Positions 1 through 9,203 of a stretch of DNA of 64,000 nt are shown here, in pieces (the stretch's first letter is position 1; each line of letters opens with the position of its first letter). The notes beneath the pieces were generated by a model that saw only the letters and a list, made by a program, of their open reading frames with translations, did no database searches and was not told where the DNA came from. This DNA is from Paenibacillus sp. PCH8. GTDB taxonomy: Bacteria > Bacillota > Bacilli > Paenibacillales > Paenibacillaceae. The DNA lies in contig NZ_PKQK01000001.1 in the NCBI RefSeq assembly GCF_002968835.1, forward strand, positions 124,001 to 188,000. The letters run 5' to 3'. The position numbers and the translations under genes are program-made.

Positions 1-624
1 TTGACCATGCGTTAAGTCCGAAACTTGCCCAAATAATGTTTGCCATTCTTCAAAGATCATTTTTATTTTATTATGTTCACTTTGGCAAATGCTAAAACTT
101 AATGCATCAGCTAATGTTTGCATCAGCTGAACACCAATACTTGATAATATCCCAAAGTCATCTACTAAATTAGTAACAGTTATTGCACGTCTGTAAGAAT
201 CCAATAGAGCAGTTCCAACCATCGTTACTGAAGCCAATGAAAAGGAAAGAAGTTCACCATAAATAATCTTGTTGTTACTTATTTTAGCAAAACAAATATG
301 ATCTCCATCAGTAGCTATTCCAATATAATTCTCTGGTGAAATCCCTTCAGCCAGAGCTTTACTTAAAATATATGGTTGTAAACGTTCATTCATTGCTTGT
401 CTAAAAGCGGGACTGCTTTTTCTTCCACGAAAAAGACCGGGCGACTTAAACTCAATTATCACATTATTGTAACTTGAGTCCTGTCTTTGACGTTCAGCTT
501 GCATTTCAATATTTAACGTTTGAGAAAACTCTTTAATCCAACCAATACGAAGCTCCTCTTCATTTTGCCAACTAAATCTTGCCTGACGTAGCCTATCAAA
601 TAATACTTGATACACTTTAAGCAT
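1..624 (-). CDS. Restriction-type nuclease, N-terminal part (runs off window)
   Basis: An open frame runs from a start near 624 to the window edge without a stop, giving about 207 residues that I translated by hand. It holds a short beta-strand motif VIIEFKSPG around residue 55, which has the E-x-K shape of a PD-(D/E)XK nuclease core. This is followed by a segment with YIGIATDGDHICFAKI that resembles the sensor/nuclease head of type IIG-like restriction proteins. It lies just downstream of the adenine methyltransferase in the same direction, so a restriction-modification pair is likely. The start is uncertain: the ATG at 624 touches the GAGGGG purine run, while the GTG at 615 has better spacing from it. 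The family assignment is inference, because the C-terminal two thirds may lie outside the window. Confidence 0.6.
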   Translation of the reverse strand, partial: MLKVYQVLFDRLRQARFSWQNEEELRIGWIKEFSQTLNIEMQAERQRQDSSYNNVIIEFKSPGLFRGRKSSPAFRQAMNERLQPYILSKALAEGISPENYIGIATDGDHICFAKISNNKIIYGELLSFSLASVTMVGTALLDSYRRAITVTNLVDDFGILSSIGVQLMQTLADALSFSICQSEHNKIKMIFEEWQTLFGQVSDLTHGQ

Positions 625-655
625 CCCCTCATTCTTAATTTTGATTAAATTTCAT

Positions 656-1474
656 TTATGTTTTTAGTAACGACATTGCCAACTGCTCCTCTATCGGATA
701 GTTTGAGATAAAAAGTTCTTTTCCGACTTCTCTTGTTTTTTTATTGGAACTACTATAGAACCAAGAAGCAGGATAGAGATAAGCCCACTCTTCATACAAC
801 TCCCTAACTTCAAGACAGTCATCGTAAGTGATAAAAAAATGATGATCAGTTTCTTGCAAATTTGATGCTAATCGTTCATGATCTTGCTGATTCATTCCAA
901 CTCTATACAATAAACTTCCTTTATGGAAATAAGGAGGATCCAAGTACATAAGAACAGATTCTCCAGGTACTTGAATTATTTCTTCAAAATCTAATGCTGT
1001 AATGCGAACATTTTGTAACATAAGGTGACAGTTCCGAACTTGTTCGCATAAAGCTTTGGGATTCCAACGACAATCAATTTTATAAACACTTTTTTGATGT
1101 ATTCCGCCAATGGGGTTGCCTTTCAAAATACCACTAAAATTAGTACGATTCAAAAAGAACGTTCTGAAACCTTTTTCAAGAGAAGTATGATACTCTGCTT
1201 GCTTAATTTCACGCCATAATTCAACCGTTGGTATAGTATTCATTATCAATTCACAAAGTTCTTCTGGCTGATCACGCATTACTATATATAATTCAGCGAC
1301 TTCAGTATCAAAATCATTTATCCAATTTTGTAATGAAAGAGGCTTCCCAAAGAAGGTAGATCCTCCTCCTACAAAGACGTCTCGATACTCTATATGTTCT
1401 TTTTTCCAGAAAGGAAGAAATCGATCTAACACTTTTTTCTTAGCCCCTGGATATCGTAAAGGAGATTTTGTCAT
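656..1474 (-). CDS. D12-class DNA adenine N6-methyltransferase
   Basis: This 272-residue protein transfers a methyl group from S-adenosylmethionine to adenine in DNA. It has the order expected of the alpha (Dam/D12) class: the N-terminal PLRYPGAK cofactor motif (residues 5-12), the DVFVGGGSTF motif I region (32-41), FFLNRTNFSG (106-115), and the catalytic DPPY at 179-182. AGGTGG precedes the ATG at a usual distance. It is the upstream partner of the nuclease-like frame that starts about 30 bases after its stop, so its likely role is to protect host DNA from that enzyme. The region is richer in A+T than the genes around it, which fits horizontal acquisition. The recognition sequence cannot be read from the protein; it need not be GATC. 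Confidence 0.88.
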   Translation of the reverse strand: MTKSPLRYPGAKKKVLDRFLPFWKKEHIEYRDVFVGGGSTFFGKPLSLQNWINDFDTEVAELYIVMRDQPEELCELIMNTIPTVELWREIKQAEYHTSLEKGFRTFFLNRTNFSGILKGNPIGGIHQKSVYKIDCRWNPKALCEQVRNCHLMLQNVRITALDFEEIIQVPGESVLMYLDPPYFHKGSLLYRVGMNQQDHERLASNLQETDHHFFITYDDCLEVRELYEEWAYLYPASWFYSSSNKKTREVGKELFISNYPIEEQLAMSLLKT

Positions 1475-1938
1475 ATTCCCACCTAGATTAGTTTTTATTT
1501 TATTTTTTTAAAAGTTAGTAGCTTTCTTAGTTAAAGAACAACCATATATCATGGCTTATTACTACAAATCTCGCTTTATAAATAATATCACATCACTAAG
1601 TGTTTAGGAACTTATGTTCTTCTCCAGTTCTAGTAAGGATGAAATTGTTGCTGAGTATTTCTTTTCCTGCTGTGTTAGTGACACACTTTAGATACTCACT
1701 TAAATATCCCCAATCTAAAATCTTAGAAATTCATTCTGTAACAGCAAGGAAAGGTTCACGGCTATTGCTGCGTAAGTATATTCTATGTGTAGAAGGATAG
1801 ATGATTGAAATTCACTTGATTAATCAATCATCGCCCTACAAAATGTCTAGAGTTGAAAATCGCATACGGACTTTTAAAAAGAAAATTTCATACTTGAACA
1901 TTAGTTAAAATATTCAATTTAAGTGAGCTATGTGACTC
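1475..1938. other. Gene-free A+T-rich spacer
   Basis: This spacer lies between the methyltransferase start and the helicase end. It has no ORF with a convincing ribosome-binding site; the 66-codon plus-strand frame at 1600-1800 has no family signal. A short palindrome, TTGATTAATCAA, sits at 1816-1827. The promoter of the methyltransferase operon should lie at its left end. Confidence 0.4.
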
Positions 1939-4900
1939 TCAAACAATACACTTATTCGCCACCGCCACCATCTTCGCAGGCATCTCTTCCCTTAACCGCC
2001 ATACAAAGCTCATCGGTTTGTTCCCCTCATGACTCACATAATCCGCTTCGCCCAGGAAGACAAATGGAGACGTATAGCCATGCTCCTCCTTATACTCTCG
2101 CACGAACAGCGCGATCCGGTTACCTGTCTCGGGATGATAAATATACCGCTGCGCGGTAGCCGTATGCTCTGACACCCGGCTTTGCGTCTGCCAGTGGAAC
2201 AAACGCTCATTAATCGCATAATCCTCATACAGAGTAGATGGTGAGAAGTCTTTGTCCGATTTGTTCAGTGTAATGAAGAAGATGTCGGTCTGTTCGTCTG
2301 CAAAATACTTCACGCCTTCGCGGAAGGCGGGAGATTGCTCGGCGTTCCAGTAGCCGAAGGCGGCGAGCACTTGGTCGATGGAGTACATACAGTGGATATC
2401 CAGTGGACAAGTGTACGGGAACGAATTGCTTTTATCCACAAATCGCAGATGAGCCAGATTATATTTAAAAATATCCACAAGCTCTGCTCGGAACGCCTCA
2501 CAGGACAGCACGCGTTGCACACCCTCTTCGATGCTGCTCATTCCCAACTTCTCAGGCGCAGCCCGGTGGAAGGTGTAATAGAACATGGTGAGCATGCGCT
2601 GTTCATCGGCGGTGGTTGGTTCTTTGCCTTTTTCAACAAAGTCGATCAGGAACGTCAGCCAGCTTCGTGAGTTGATCGTCAGCACCGACGGTAGTCTACG
2701 GATATATTCCTCGTGTTCATCCTCGATGGACGATGTTAATCCGGCTTCGGCCAACATGCCACGGAAATACCTTTTCCCCGTGCGTCCACCATACAATTCA
2801 ACCAGTGTCATCCCGTGATGCTCTACAAAATGAGCCAAGGTCATCGGCAGTCCGGTGTCTTGCTGGAACGTTTGCAGCTTCTGGATCAACGCTCTCCGAT
2901 TGCGGCTCATCTGCTTGAGGTTGCGCATGATGTATTCCTTCGCTTGCTTTTCCAATTGAATGAACGTGCCGCGAGGCAGGTTCGAGAAGCCGTTCTCGAC
3001 GTAGTACGAGATGGAATGTTTGGTGGCGCCGATCAGGGCACGGAATTTATCTTGAAATCTGTATTCCTGATGCGCTTGCCCGATGAAGTCGAGCACGGTC
3101 AGGCACTCTTTACCCTCCGCCATCCGTAGTCCACGTCCCAACTGTTGCAGAAATACGGTCAGACTCTCCGTAGGACGTAGGAACAGGATGGTGTTCACCT
3201 CAGGGATATCCACGCCTTCATTGTACAGATCAACAACAAAGATCATGCGCAGTTCCCCGTTCACCAGCTGTCCTTTCGCAGAATGACGTTCCTGTTTGAT
3301 CGACCCACCATGCAGGGCCATGGATGGAATGCCGGCTTCGTTAAATATTTTTGCCATGTACATCGCATGATCCACCCCTACGCAGAAACCAAGCCCCTTC
3401 ACATCGTCCAGATCGGTTACGTATTTGTTTAGACTTTGGATGATCTGGTTGGCACGGATTTTGTTATGGGTATAGAGCTTCTCCAGTTCGTTCAGGTCAT
3501 AGCCTTTACGCGACCACTTCACCTGAGATAGATCGACAGTATCGGTGACGCCAAAATATTGAAAAGGACTCAGCAGCTTCCGGTCAATTGCATCGGTTAG
3601 ACGGATCTCGGCGGCAATCGTATGATCGAAGTAGGCGGTGATGTCTTTGCCATCCATCCGTTCCGGCGTTGCAGTGAGTCCTAGCAAAATCTTAGGTTCA
3701 TAGTGGGATAATAGTTGCTGGTACGAAGGTGCAGCCGCATGATGGAATTCATCCACAATGATGTAATCGTAATAGTCTGGGCTGGTGATCTCCGTCAGCT
3801 TCATGGAGTTAAGACTCTGAATACTAACAAACAAGTGATCCAGCGCCTCTGCTCGGTAATTCCCGACATGCAGCTCACCAAAGTTCATATCCTTCAGGAT
3901 ATACCGGAACGTATCCCGGCTTTGCTTCAAGATTTCTTCCCGATGGGCGACAAAAAGCAGCTTAGCTCCCGCATGGCTTGCCCGGAATCGCTTGTAGTCG
4001 AAGGCTGAAATGACCGTTTTGCCAACGCCTGTGGCGGCAACGATCAGATTGCGAGTTCGTCCATACAGCGTACGCTCTGCGTGAAGCTGTTCCAGCACTT
4101 CCTTTTGATAATCGTAAGGCTGGATGTCGAGGTGAAAGTGGTTGGACTGATCTTTTTTACGATTCAGAGCCGCCTTCAACTGGGCCTCATGTCCTTCATC
4201 CTCAGCTACATATCGCGTAAATTCACGGTCATTCCAGTAGCTCTCAAAGGTCGCTTCAATCTTGCGCAACACATCGAGTGAATCTTTCTCCGTTACCTTG
4301 AGGTTCCACTCCATACCACTGGTCAGCGCCGGGTTGGACAGGTTAGAGGAGCCGACATAGGCTGTAGTGAAGCCAGTATCACGGTGGAAAATGTACGTTT
4401 TGGCGTGCAGCCGAGTCACTTTGGTATCATAGGAAATCTGGATTTCTGTGTTAGGTAATTTGCTAAGTTCAGTGATGGCCTTCAGGTCGGTTGCTTCCAT
4501 GTATGTAGTTGTGATGATCCTCAGCTTTCCACCGCTCGCCGTGAATTGTTGAAGCTGTTCCAGCAGCAGGCGAAGCCCGCTGAATTTGATAAATGACACC
4601 AGCCAATCGATCCGGTCGGCGGTCACGATCTCCTTTTGCAACTCCAATAACATACTCGGCTCGGACTTCGCACCTGTGAACAAAGAGCTTTGGGATATCC
4701 GCGTATCTGGACGAACGATTTTGGTATCCCGGACAGCACGAATGCTGTTCAGTTTGGAATACACATGAGTCAACACTTCCCCCTGCTCATCCAGTTGCAA
4801 TTCTTTGTACTCTTCTTCCCCAAGTGTTTCTTTCAGAGTGGCAAGAATCTCATTACTCGTTCGGATCTGTGCCAATACTGCCGTTTTATCTTCCGTCTGT

Positions 4901-5076
4901 TCCCGCACAATCTTGAGCGCCCGCCGGGTCACCGTCGCCAAATACGTGGACAGCAGCTTGCGCGCTTCCTCTGCATCCAACTTCTCGGTCCCAATGTTAT
5001 ACACAGCCGGGTCCAGCGCCGAAATTTCCTGTCTGGTGATAGTGTTGATAAGCTGTTCATATATGCCTTGTTTCAT
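1939..5076 (-). CDS. PLD-superfamily II helicase with DUF3427 domain
   Basis: This 1045-residue protein has three recognisable parts. The N-terminal quarter is a phospholipase-D-like nuclease fold with an HAK motif followed by YVGSSNLSNPAL. The centre is a superfamily II helicase with Walker A ATGVGKT, DEFHH box and LTATPERMDG, then the helicase C-terminal motif QLGRGLRMAEGKECL. The C-terminal third ends in a typical DUF3427 tail with FVFLGEADYVSHEGNKPMS. GAGGT lies upstream of the ATG. Proteins of this architecture are thought to act on nucleic acid and often occur in defence islands. Here it sits beside a restriction-modification pair, which supports but does not prove an anti-phage role. 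The 464-base gap to the methyltransferase suggests separate transcription. Confidence 0.85.
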   Translation of the reverse strand: MKQGIYEQLINTITRQEISALDPAVYNIGTEKLDAEEARKLLSTYLATVTRRALKIVREQTEDKTAVLAQIRTSNEILATLKETLGEEEYKELQLDEQGEVLTHVYSKLNSIRAVRDTKIVRPDTRISQSSLFTGAKSEPSMLLELQKEIVTADRIDWLVSFIKFSGLRLLLEQLQQFTASGGKLRIITTTYMEATDLKAITELSKLPNTEIQISYDTKVTRLHAKTYIFHRDTGFTTAYVGSSNLSNPALTSGMEWNLKVTEKDSLDVLRKIEATFESYWNDREFTRYVAEDEGHEAQLKAALNRKKDQSNHFHLDIQPYDYQKEVLEQLHAERTLYGRTRNLIVAATGVGKTVISAFDYKRFRASHAGAKLLFVAHREEILKQSRDTFRYILKDMNFGELHVGNYRAEALDHLFVSIQSLNSMKLTEITSPDYYDYIIVDEFHHAAAPSYQQLLSHYEPKILLGLTATPERMDGKDITAYFDHTIAAEIRLTDAIDRKLLSPFQYFGVTDTVDLSQVKWSRKGYDLNELEKLYTHNKIRANQIIQSLNKYVTDLDDVKGLGFCVGVDHAMYMAKIFNEAGIPSMALHGGSIKQERHSAKGQLVNGELRMIFVVDLYNEGVDIPEVNTILFLRPTESLTVFLQQLGRGLRMAEGKECLTVLDFIGQAHQEYRFQDKFRALIGATKHSISYYVENGFSNLPRGTFIQLEKQAKEYIMRNLKQMSRNRRALIQKLQTFQQDTGLPMTLAHFVEHHGMTLVELYGGRTGKRYFRGMLAEAGLTSSIEDEHEEYIRRLPSVLTINSRSWLTFLIDFVEKGKEPTTADEQRMLTMFYYTFHRAAPEKLGMSSIEEGVQRVLSCEAFRAELVDIFKYNLAHLRFVDKSNSFPYTCPLDIHCMYSIDQVLAAFGYWNAEQSPAFREGVKYFADEQTDIFFITLNKSDKDFSPSTLYEDYAINERLFHWQTQSRVSEHTATAQRYIYHPETGNRIALFVREYKEEHGYTSPFVFLGEADYVSHEGNKPMSFVWRLREEMPAKMVAVANKCIV

Positions 5077-5216
5077 GAATGTACCTCGCGAGAGTTAGGA
5101 TGGTTGTGGATAGTTCTCTATGTATATGGTGAGCTAAATAGTTGCCATAGGTAAGTTATTACTTCTACTATATTATCGTCCAGCATGGGGAAAATTTCAT
5201 TAGTTGTTTTGATACC

Positions 5217-5254
5217 AAAAAAGGAGTCTCCCTATGACAGGAGCGCCCCTTTTT
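5217..5254. terminator. Intrinsic terminator, probably bidirectional
   Basis: A stem with outer arms AAAAAGG and CCTTTTT and inner arms CTCC and GGAG lies directly downstream of the minus-strand secreted-protein gene. Both strands carry a T-run after the stem. Confidence 0.7.
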
Positions 5255-5274
5255 GAATATCATCGTATTATGCC

Positions 5275-5874
5275 TTACAAACCATCTGAATACATCAACT
5301 TATCAATGTCTAAGTTATTTGTCCGATCTGAGTACAAGATGCGCAAACGTGGTTGTCCTTGGTATCGATCTAGATAAAGCGCAACTTCTGTTCGCTTATT
5401 ATTGATTACCCACCGTGATTTAAACATAATGTTCCCCATACTCAGGTCCAATGCGTCATCGTTCGTTAAACTAGACTCTGCACCAATGATGTATTTATCA
5501 GTCGAATTGGTAGGTTTACCGTATTTGTCTTCCAAGGCATCTTTGATGCCGTAGTATGTATTCATTTTATCTCCAGAAGTCGCAAGTGTGTTACCCTTCA
5601 CTTCGTAGATAGTACGAACCAGTTTGTTCTTGTAGAATAAGTAAGATAACTCTGCAGATGTTGAGGAGACCGACGAACTGTATGTAAGGTATGAAAAATG
5701 GTTAACACTTCCTGAATCAATCAGTTTGTCCTTTTCTAGTTTCTTGATTTGTTTAGTGTTCATGCCCCACTTTACATTGCGAAAGTCTGCTTTCGAAGCA
5801 GCAGATGCGGAAAGTGGTAAGATCGCGATCGCTACCATGAACAAAGCAATGAACATTAGAGAAATTTTCCTCAT
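5275..5874 (-). CDS. Secreted protein of unknown function
   Basis: This 199-residue protein opens with a clear Sec signal peptide: basic MRKIS, a hydrophobic core, then a cut expected near ASAASKADF. The mature part begins with a FRNVKWGM segment followed by a lysine-rich helix. That recalls a widespread group of small Bacillales secreted proteins with a WGM motif that follows the signal peptide. It has no cysteines in the mature part and no membrane segments, so it is probably released or loosely bound to the wall. It is a single-gene unit with its own terminator. No enzyme motif is visible and I cannot assign a function. Confidence 0.75.
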   Translation of the reverse strand: MRKISLMFIALFMVAIAILPLSASAASKADFRNVKWGMNTKQIKKLEKDKLIDSGSVNHFSYLTYSSSVSSTSAELSYLFYKNKLVRTIYEVKGNTLATSGDKMNTYYGIKDALEDKYGKPTNSTDKYIIGAESSLTNDDALDLSMGNIMFKSRWVINNKRTEVALYLDRYQGQPRLRILYSDRTNNLDIDKLMYSDGL

Positions 5875-5990
5875 ACGTCAACTCCTATCGTATTTTTTAT
5901 AATTATACCACGTTACGTTTGTCTGGTAGAAGTGCCTGACTCTTAATTATTGTGCTTCATTTAAATGTTGTTTTTGGGATGGATATAACA

Positions 5991-6242
5991 TCAAATATTA
6001 TTGTAGGATGCCTTTATCTTTTTCATATCTTCCAGCTTGTAAAACCAATCTTCTTCAATCCATACTCTTGCATCGGGGCATTCGTTCAGAACAGCAAAAA
6101 GGGATTTAAATAATAAATCCTCATTATCATCAAAGTCATCAGATGCTACTGCTTTAAAATATTCGTTTTGCGTATCATCCCAGTCATAAGTAACGGTTTG
6201 AATTTTCGAAATGAGCTTAAACCCACTATTGCATAGACCCAT
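5991..6242 (-). CDS. Small acidic protein, possible immunity-island member
   Basis: This 83-codon frame encodes an acidic protein with a WDDTQNEYFKAV segment and many aromatic residues. Its ATG overlaps the stop of the frame before it, so the two are probably translated together. It is the last member of a run of small A+T-rich genes downstream of the WXG100-CdiA toxin. Such runs in other genomes often hold spare immunity genes, which is the basis of the guess here. I do not recognise the family from sequence alone. Confidence 0.5.
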   Translation of the reverse strand: MGLCNSGFKLISKIQTVTYDWDDTQNEYFKAVASDDFDDNEDLLFKSLFAVLNECPDARVWIEEDWFYKLEDMKKIKASYNNI

Positions 6243-6411
6243 TTTCTATACTCTCTACTTCTAACATCTTCTGTTCAACCCATTTCATAACCATTTCTGC
6301 CTCCTCTAGAGCAATCACTCCCCTTTTGCTTTTAAATTTGTAAGTTTCATAAGCCCATAGCAATATAATTTTCACAAACTCAACCGTCTCTAACTTACAG
6401 ATCGGTTCCAC
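6226..6411 (-). CDS. Small hypothetical protein, start uncertain
   Basis: The listed start is a GTG at 6411 with GAGGAA about nine bases upstream. The same frame stays open further upstream through an acidic DEEEDE stretch into the end of the neighbouring 83-codon gene, so the two could be parts of one shifted gene. The protein is largely helical (FVKIILLWAYETYKF, then EEAEMVMKWVEQKM). It lies in the toxin-immunity run and its stop overlaps the next ATG. The function is unknown. Confidence 0.4.
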   Translation of the reverse strand: MEPICKLETVEFVKIILLWAYETYKFKSKRGVIALEEAEMVMKWVEQKMLEVESIENGSMQ

Positions 6412-6446
6412 TTCATCTTCTTCCTCATCGTAAAATGGATCTTCAA

Positions 6447-6698
6447 TTATTGTATAGTCTTTATGTGATATAACGCTGGATGCATTTCCTCCATGTCTAT
6501 ATTCGGGTATATCCCCCTTAACAAATCAAGATAATTCTCAATATCTTTCTTCAAATCTTCAAATCTCCAGGGTATATCAGATCCTAAGGGATCACTTATC
6601 ATACTGGCGAACTCTAGTGTTTTTTCCTCTTCAAAATCTAATACAACCATATTAAATTCATCCATATATTTAAATTTATAATTATATTTTATCATCAC
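6447..6698 (-). CDS. Small hypothetical protein downstream of toxin immunity gene
   Basis: This 83-residue frame begins MMIKYNYKFKYM and contains an acidic FEEEKTLEFASM stretch with tryptophan and proline-rich turns further on. It is more A+T-rich than the chromosome around it. It lies between the probable immunity gene and two more small genes, on the same strand. Possible roles are a second immunity protein or the 5' part of a shifted longer gene, since the downstream frame runs open into it. I do not recognise the family. Confidence 0.45.
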   Translation of the reverse strand: MMIKYNYKFKYMDEFNMVVLDFEEEKTLEFASMISDPLGSDIPWRFEDLKKDIENYLDLLRGIYPNIDMEEMHPALYHIKTIQ

Positions 6699-6782
6699 GA
6701 ATTTAGCTCCAATTTAGTATATTGGGTATAATCGCAATTCAGTCTTTAAGTAGTATCATTATTTCGCCTACCTGCTGTTTCT

Positions 6783-7256
6783 TTAACTTGATAGCTCCTT
6801 TTCAATATAAGGACGATCAAGTAGAAGAAGAAGGCTTGGAGTTAGGTATTTAGATTGATATTCATCCAACCGATTATTAACCGCCAAAAGACCATTCTCC
6901 ATTCTAAGTAGTTGAGTAGAACCATCTTCTAGCAATAAAAGATTACCCTCAGTATGTTTTATAAGCTTACTAATAATCCTGAAAATATGCTTTATACCTT
7001 CAGAAAAAGTACTGCCAAACAATTGAGTTCTAATGCATACATTCACATCTAAGTTATAATGCTGTCGAACAAAAGTGATATCAGAAATATCCTCAATTTC
7101 AAGATGCAACGTAAAAAATCTACTGCCAATTACTATTTCCTCTTCATTACTTTGGAAAGAAGCTTTCTCAACAACCGATTCAGTGATATATTGCTCGATT
7201 AATTCCCCCAAAGAATTACGATCGAGCTTACTTTGTAAAAATAATTCATAATCCAT
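6783..7256 (-). CDS. Probable immunity protein for the upstream tRNase toxin
   Basis: This 157-residue cytosolic protein starts one base after the toxin stop codon, the usual place for a cognate immunity gene. The C-terminal half has the pattern LLLEDGSTQLLRMENGLLAVN followed by a leucine run near the end, which resembles SitI3-like immunity proteins, although this is a loose match. It carries no signal peptide and no membrane segment, as expected for a protein that must neutralise a nuclease in the cytoplasm. The function is inferred mainly from gene order. Confidence 0.65.
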   Translation of the reverse strand: MDYELFLQSKLDRNSLGELIEQYITESVVEKASFQSNEEEIVIGSRFFTLHLEIEDISDITFVRQHYNLDVNVCIRTQLFGSTFSEGIKHIFRIISKLIKHTEGNLLLLEDGSTQLLRMENGLLAVNNRLDEYQSKYLTPSLLLLLDRPYIEKELSS

Positions 7257-8426
7257 CTATTGATCCTCCCCAAGCACTCTTGTTATGTTACCGTCCTTAA
7301 CGAATAAAATCTCTTTCAGATTTTTCAAATCTCCGGTTGGATTTGCTTTTCTGATAATTCCTTGACTAAGTTCACTAACTTTTTCGGTGGGAAATTCGTC
7401 TAGGTTAACAACGATTCTTTCCGCTTGCGTTTTAGTTTTCGTTGCTATGTTTCGAAGAATATTATCTACATTGGCATCTTCCTTAGGCGAGTAACAGTCA
7501 AAAACCTTACCGTGAATTAAAAAGTCAGGATTAGAAGTTGCCTTGATTCCATAGCCATTTCCGCCATTTATTTCGTCTAACATTTTGATTTCATAACCTT
7601 GTCCAGCTAAGAAGTCAGAAGTTTCATTTTGTTTCTTTATCCCATGGGAATCACCTACTCCATAATTTCCAGTTGGTTTACTTCCCTTGGGTAGGGTAGG
7701 CTCAGTCATATCTCTATTACCTGTCCCGCCTTTTCCCTTATAAGACTCCGGCTTCCCTCCACCCGATCCACCTAGATCGGTATGCTTATCATCCATCGAA
7801 CGAAAAGCTTTGCCAAACAAAACATATGCTAGAGCCTGACCTGTCATCGCTCCACCATAATACCCTGCACCACTCTCATTAATCTGCTTCTTCTGCTCAT
7901 CCACAAATTGCTCTATATCAGACCTCGCTGTTCCGGTACCCCAGGCAGTATCCCATGCAAACTGAATACCACGCCCAACGTCCACAACTTTGCCCACTGT
8001 CATGGCATATGCCACACTGCCTAATGTACTGAACGGGTTATCGAAGAAAGCTTCTGCCGTCTGGCCCATTCCCGTTATTGTTTCTCCTACTGATTTATCG
8101 AGCAGCCCTACAGCGAAATTTCGCTTTAGTTCTTCTGGAATGTACAAGGCAACCTCGCCTGAGCCATCCGTTGTTCTGAAGTTCTTTGCGATAAACGTAA
8201 ATTCATTCTGGATCTTGTCCAACAGCCCGAGTGTGGTCGGGAACACTTCTTTCACCTGCATAAAATCCCAGAAGAAACGCTCTCCCGTCACACCAGACCA
8301 ATCGGATTGCAACAGATGAATCAATTTCTCCAGTTCTCTGACGATTCGATCTAGTTCCAATTTCTTCTGCTGGACCAATCGAGCTTTCTCGTCCAACACA
8401 TCGGGATGTACCTGAATACGTTGCAT
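7257..8426 (-). CDS. WXG100-domain polymorphic toxin with CdiA-type tRNase C-terminus
   Basis: This 389-residue protein is modular. Residues 1-90 form a WXG100-like helical hairpin with the WSG turn at 43-45. Residues about 100-210 are a glycine/alanine-rich pre-toxin section. Residues 211-262 are a low-complexity linker (GGSGGGK, PKGSKPTG). The tail from about 265 has NETSDFLAGQGY, NPDFLIHGKVFDCYSP (299-314) and QAERIVVNLDEF, which matches the CdiA C-terminal tRNase fold, a PD-(D/E)XK-like nuclease. The WXG100 head suggests export by an ESX/type VII system, but none is encoded in this window. GGTGA precedes the ATG. A cognate immunity gene follows at once. The export route and the tRNA target are inferred. 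Confidence 0.8.
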   Translation of the reverse strand: MQRIQVHPDVLDEKARLVQQKKLELDRIVRELEKLIHLLQSDWSGVTGERFFWDFMQVKEVFPTTLGLLDKIQNEFTFIAKNFRTTDGSGEVALYIPEELKRNFAVGLLDKSVGETITGMGQTAEAFFDNPFSTLGSVAYAMTVGKVVDVGRGIQFAWDTAWGTGTARSDIEQFVDEQKKQINESGAGYYGGAMTGQALAYVLFGKAFRSMDDKHTDLGGSGGGKPESYKGKGGTGNRDMTEPTLPKGSKPTGNYGVGDSHGIKKQNETSDFLAGQGYEIKMLDEINGGNGYGIKATSNPDFLIHGKVFDCYSPKEDANVDNILRNIATKTKTQAERIVVNLDEFPTEKVSELSQGIIRKANPTGDLKNLKEILFVKDGNITRVLGEDQ

Positions 8427-8429
8427 TCA

Positions 8430-8640
8430 CTCTTCACCGCCAACCTGACCGTAGTAGTTATACCCAAATTTTAACAAGTGAAGAGGCCGATTGGAATCAA
8501 ACGGAGGATTCATTTTCTCGTTAAAGATTCAGTAGGCAGGAAACATTCATTATCCAGATACTTTGCGTGTTCGTGCACGTTTTTCGTCAACCTTCTTCTC
8601 ATACGAAGTCGATCCAACTAAGCTCTAAGGTATAATAAAT
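8430..8640 (-). other. Spacer with possible gene debris
   Basis: The minus strand here holds short frames that look like broken ends of genes. One ends SYEKKVDEKRARTRKVSG with an upstream stop. Another of 28 codons (8432-8518 region) ends in YNYYGQVGGEE and stops directly against the toxin ATG. No full gene can be built from them, so they may be remnants of a partner lost from the toxin operon. Confidence 0.3.
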
Positions 8641-8706
8641 GAAATACTACTATGTACACCTCTCGTTTTATAAGAGCAAATGCTCCAATCCGAAGGAGGC
8701 TTATCC

Positions 8707-9091
<385 letters not shown>

Positions 9092-9123
9092 ACTCTCGAT
9101 TATTCACCTTCATATGGTCGGAG

Positions 9124-9157
9124 AAAAACCTGTAAAGCCTCGGCTTCGCAGGTTTTT
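9124..9157. terminator. Bidirectional intrinsic terminator
   Basis: Arms AAAAACCTG (9124-9132) and CAGGTTTTT (9149-9157) pair perfectly, with T-runs on both strands. It separates the convergent VOC and DUF4362 genes. Confidence 0.85.
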
Positions 9158-9203
9158 GGGATTTAAGAAATTCATTAAGAGTTTTCATGCGGATACATCT
9201 CAT

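Noticed and set aside
1600-1800. 66-codon plus-strand frame in the spacer
   Set aside because: No ribosome-binding site at usual spacing and no recognisable protein pattern.
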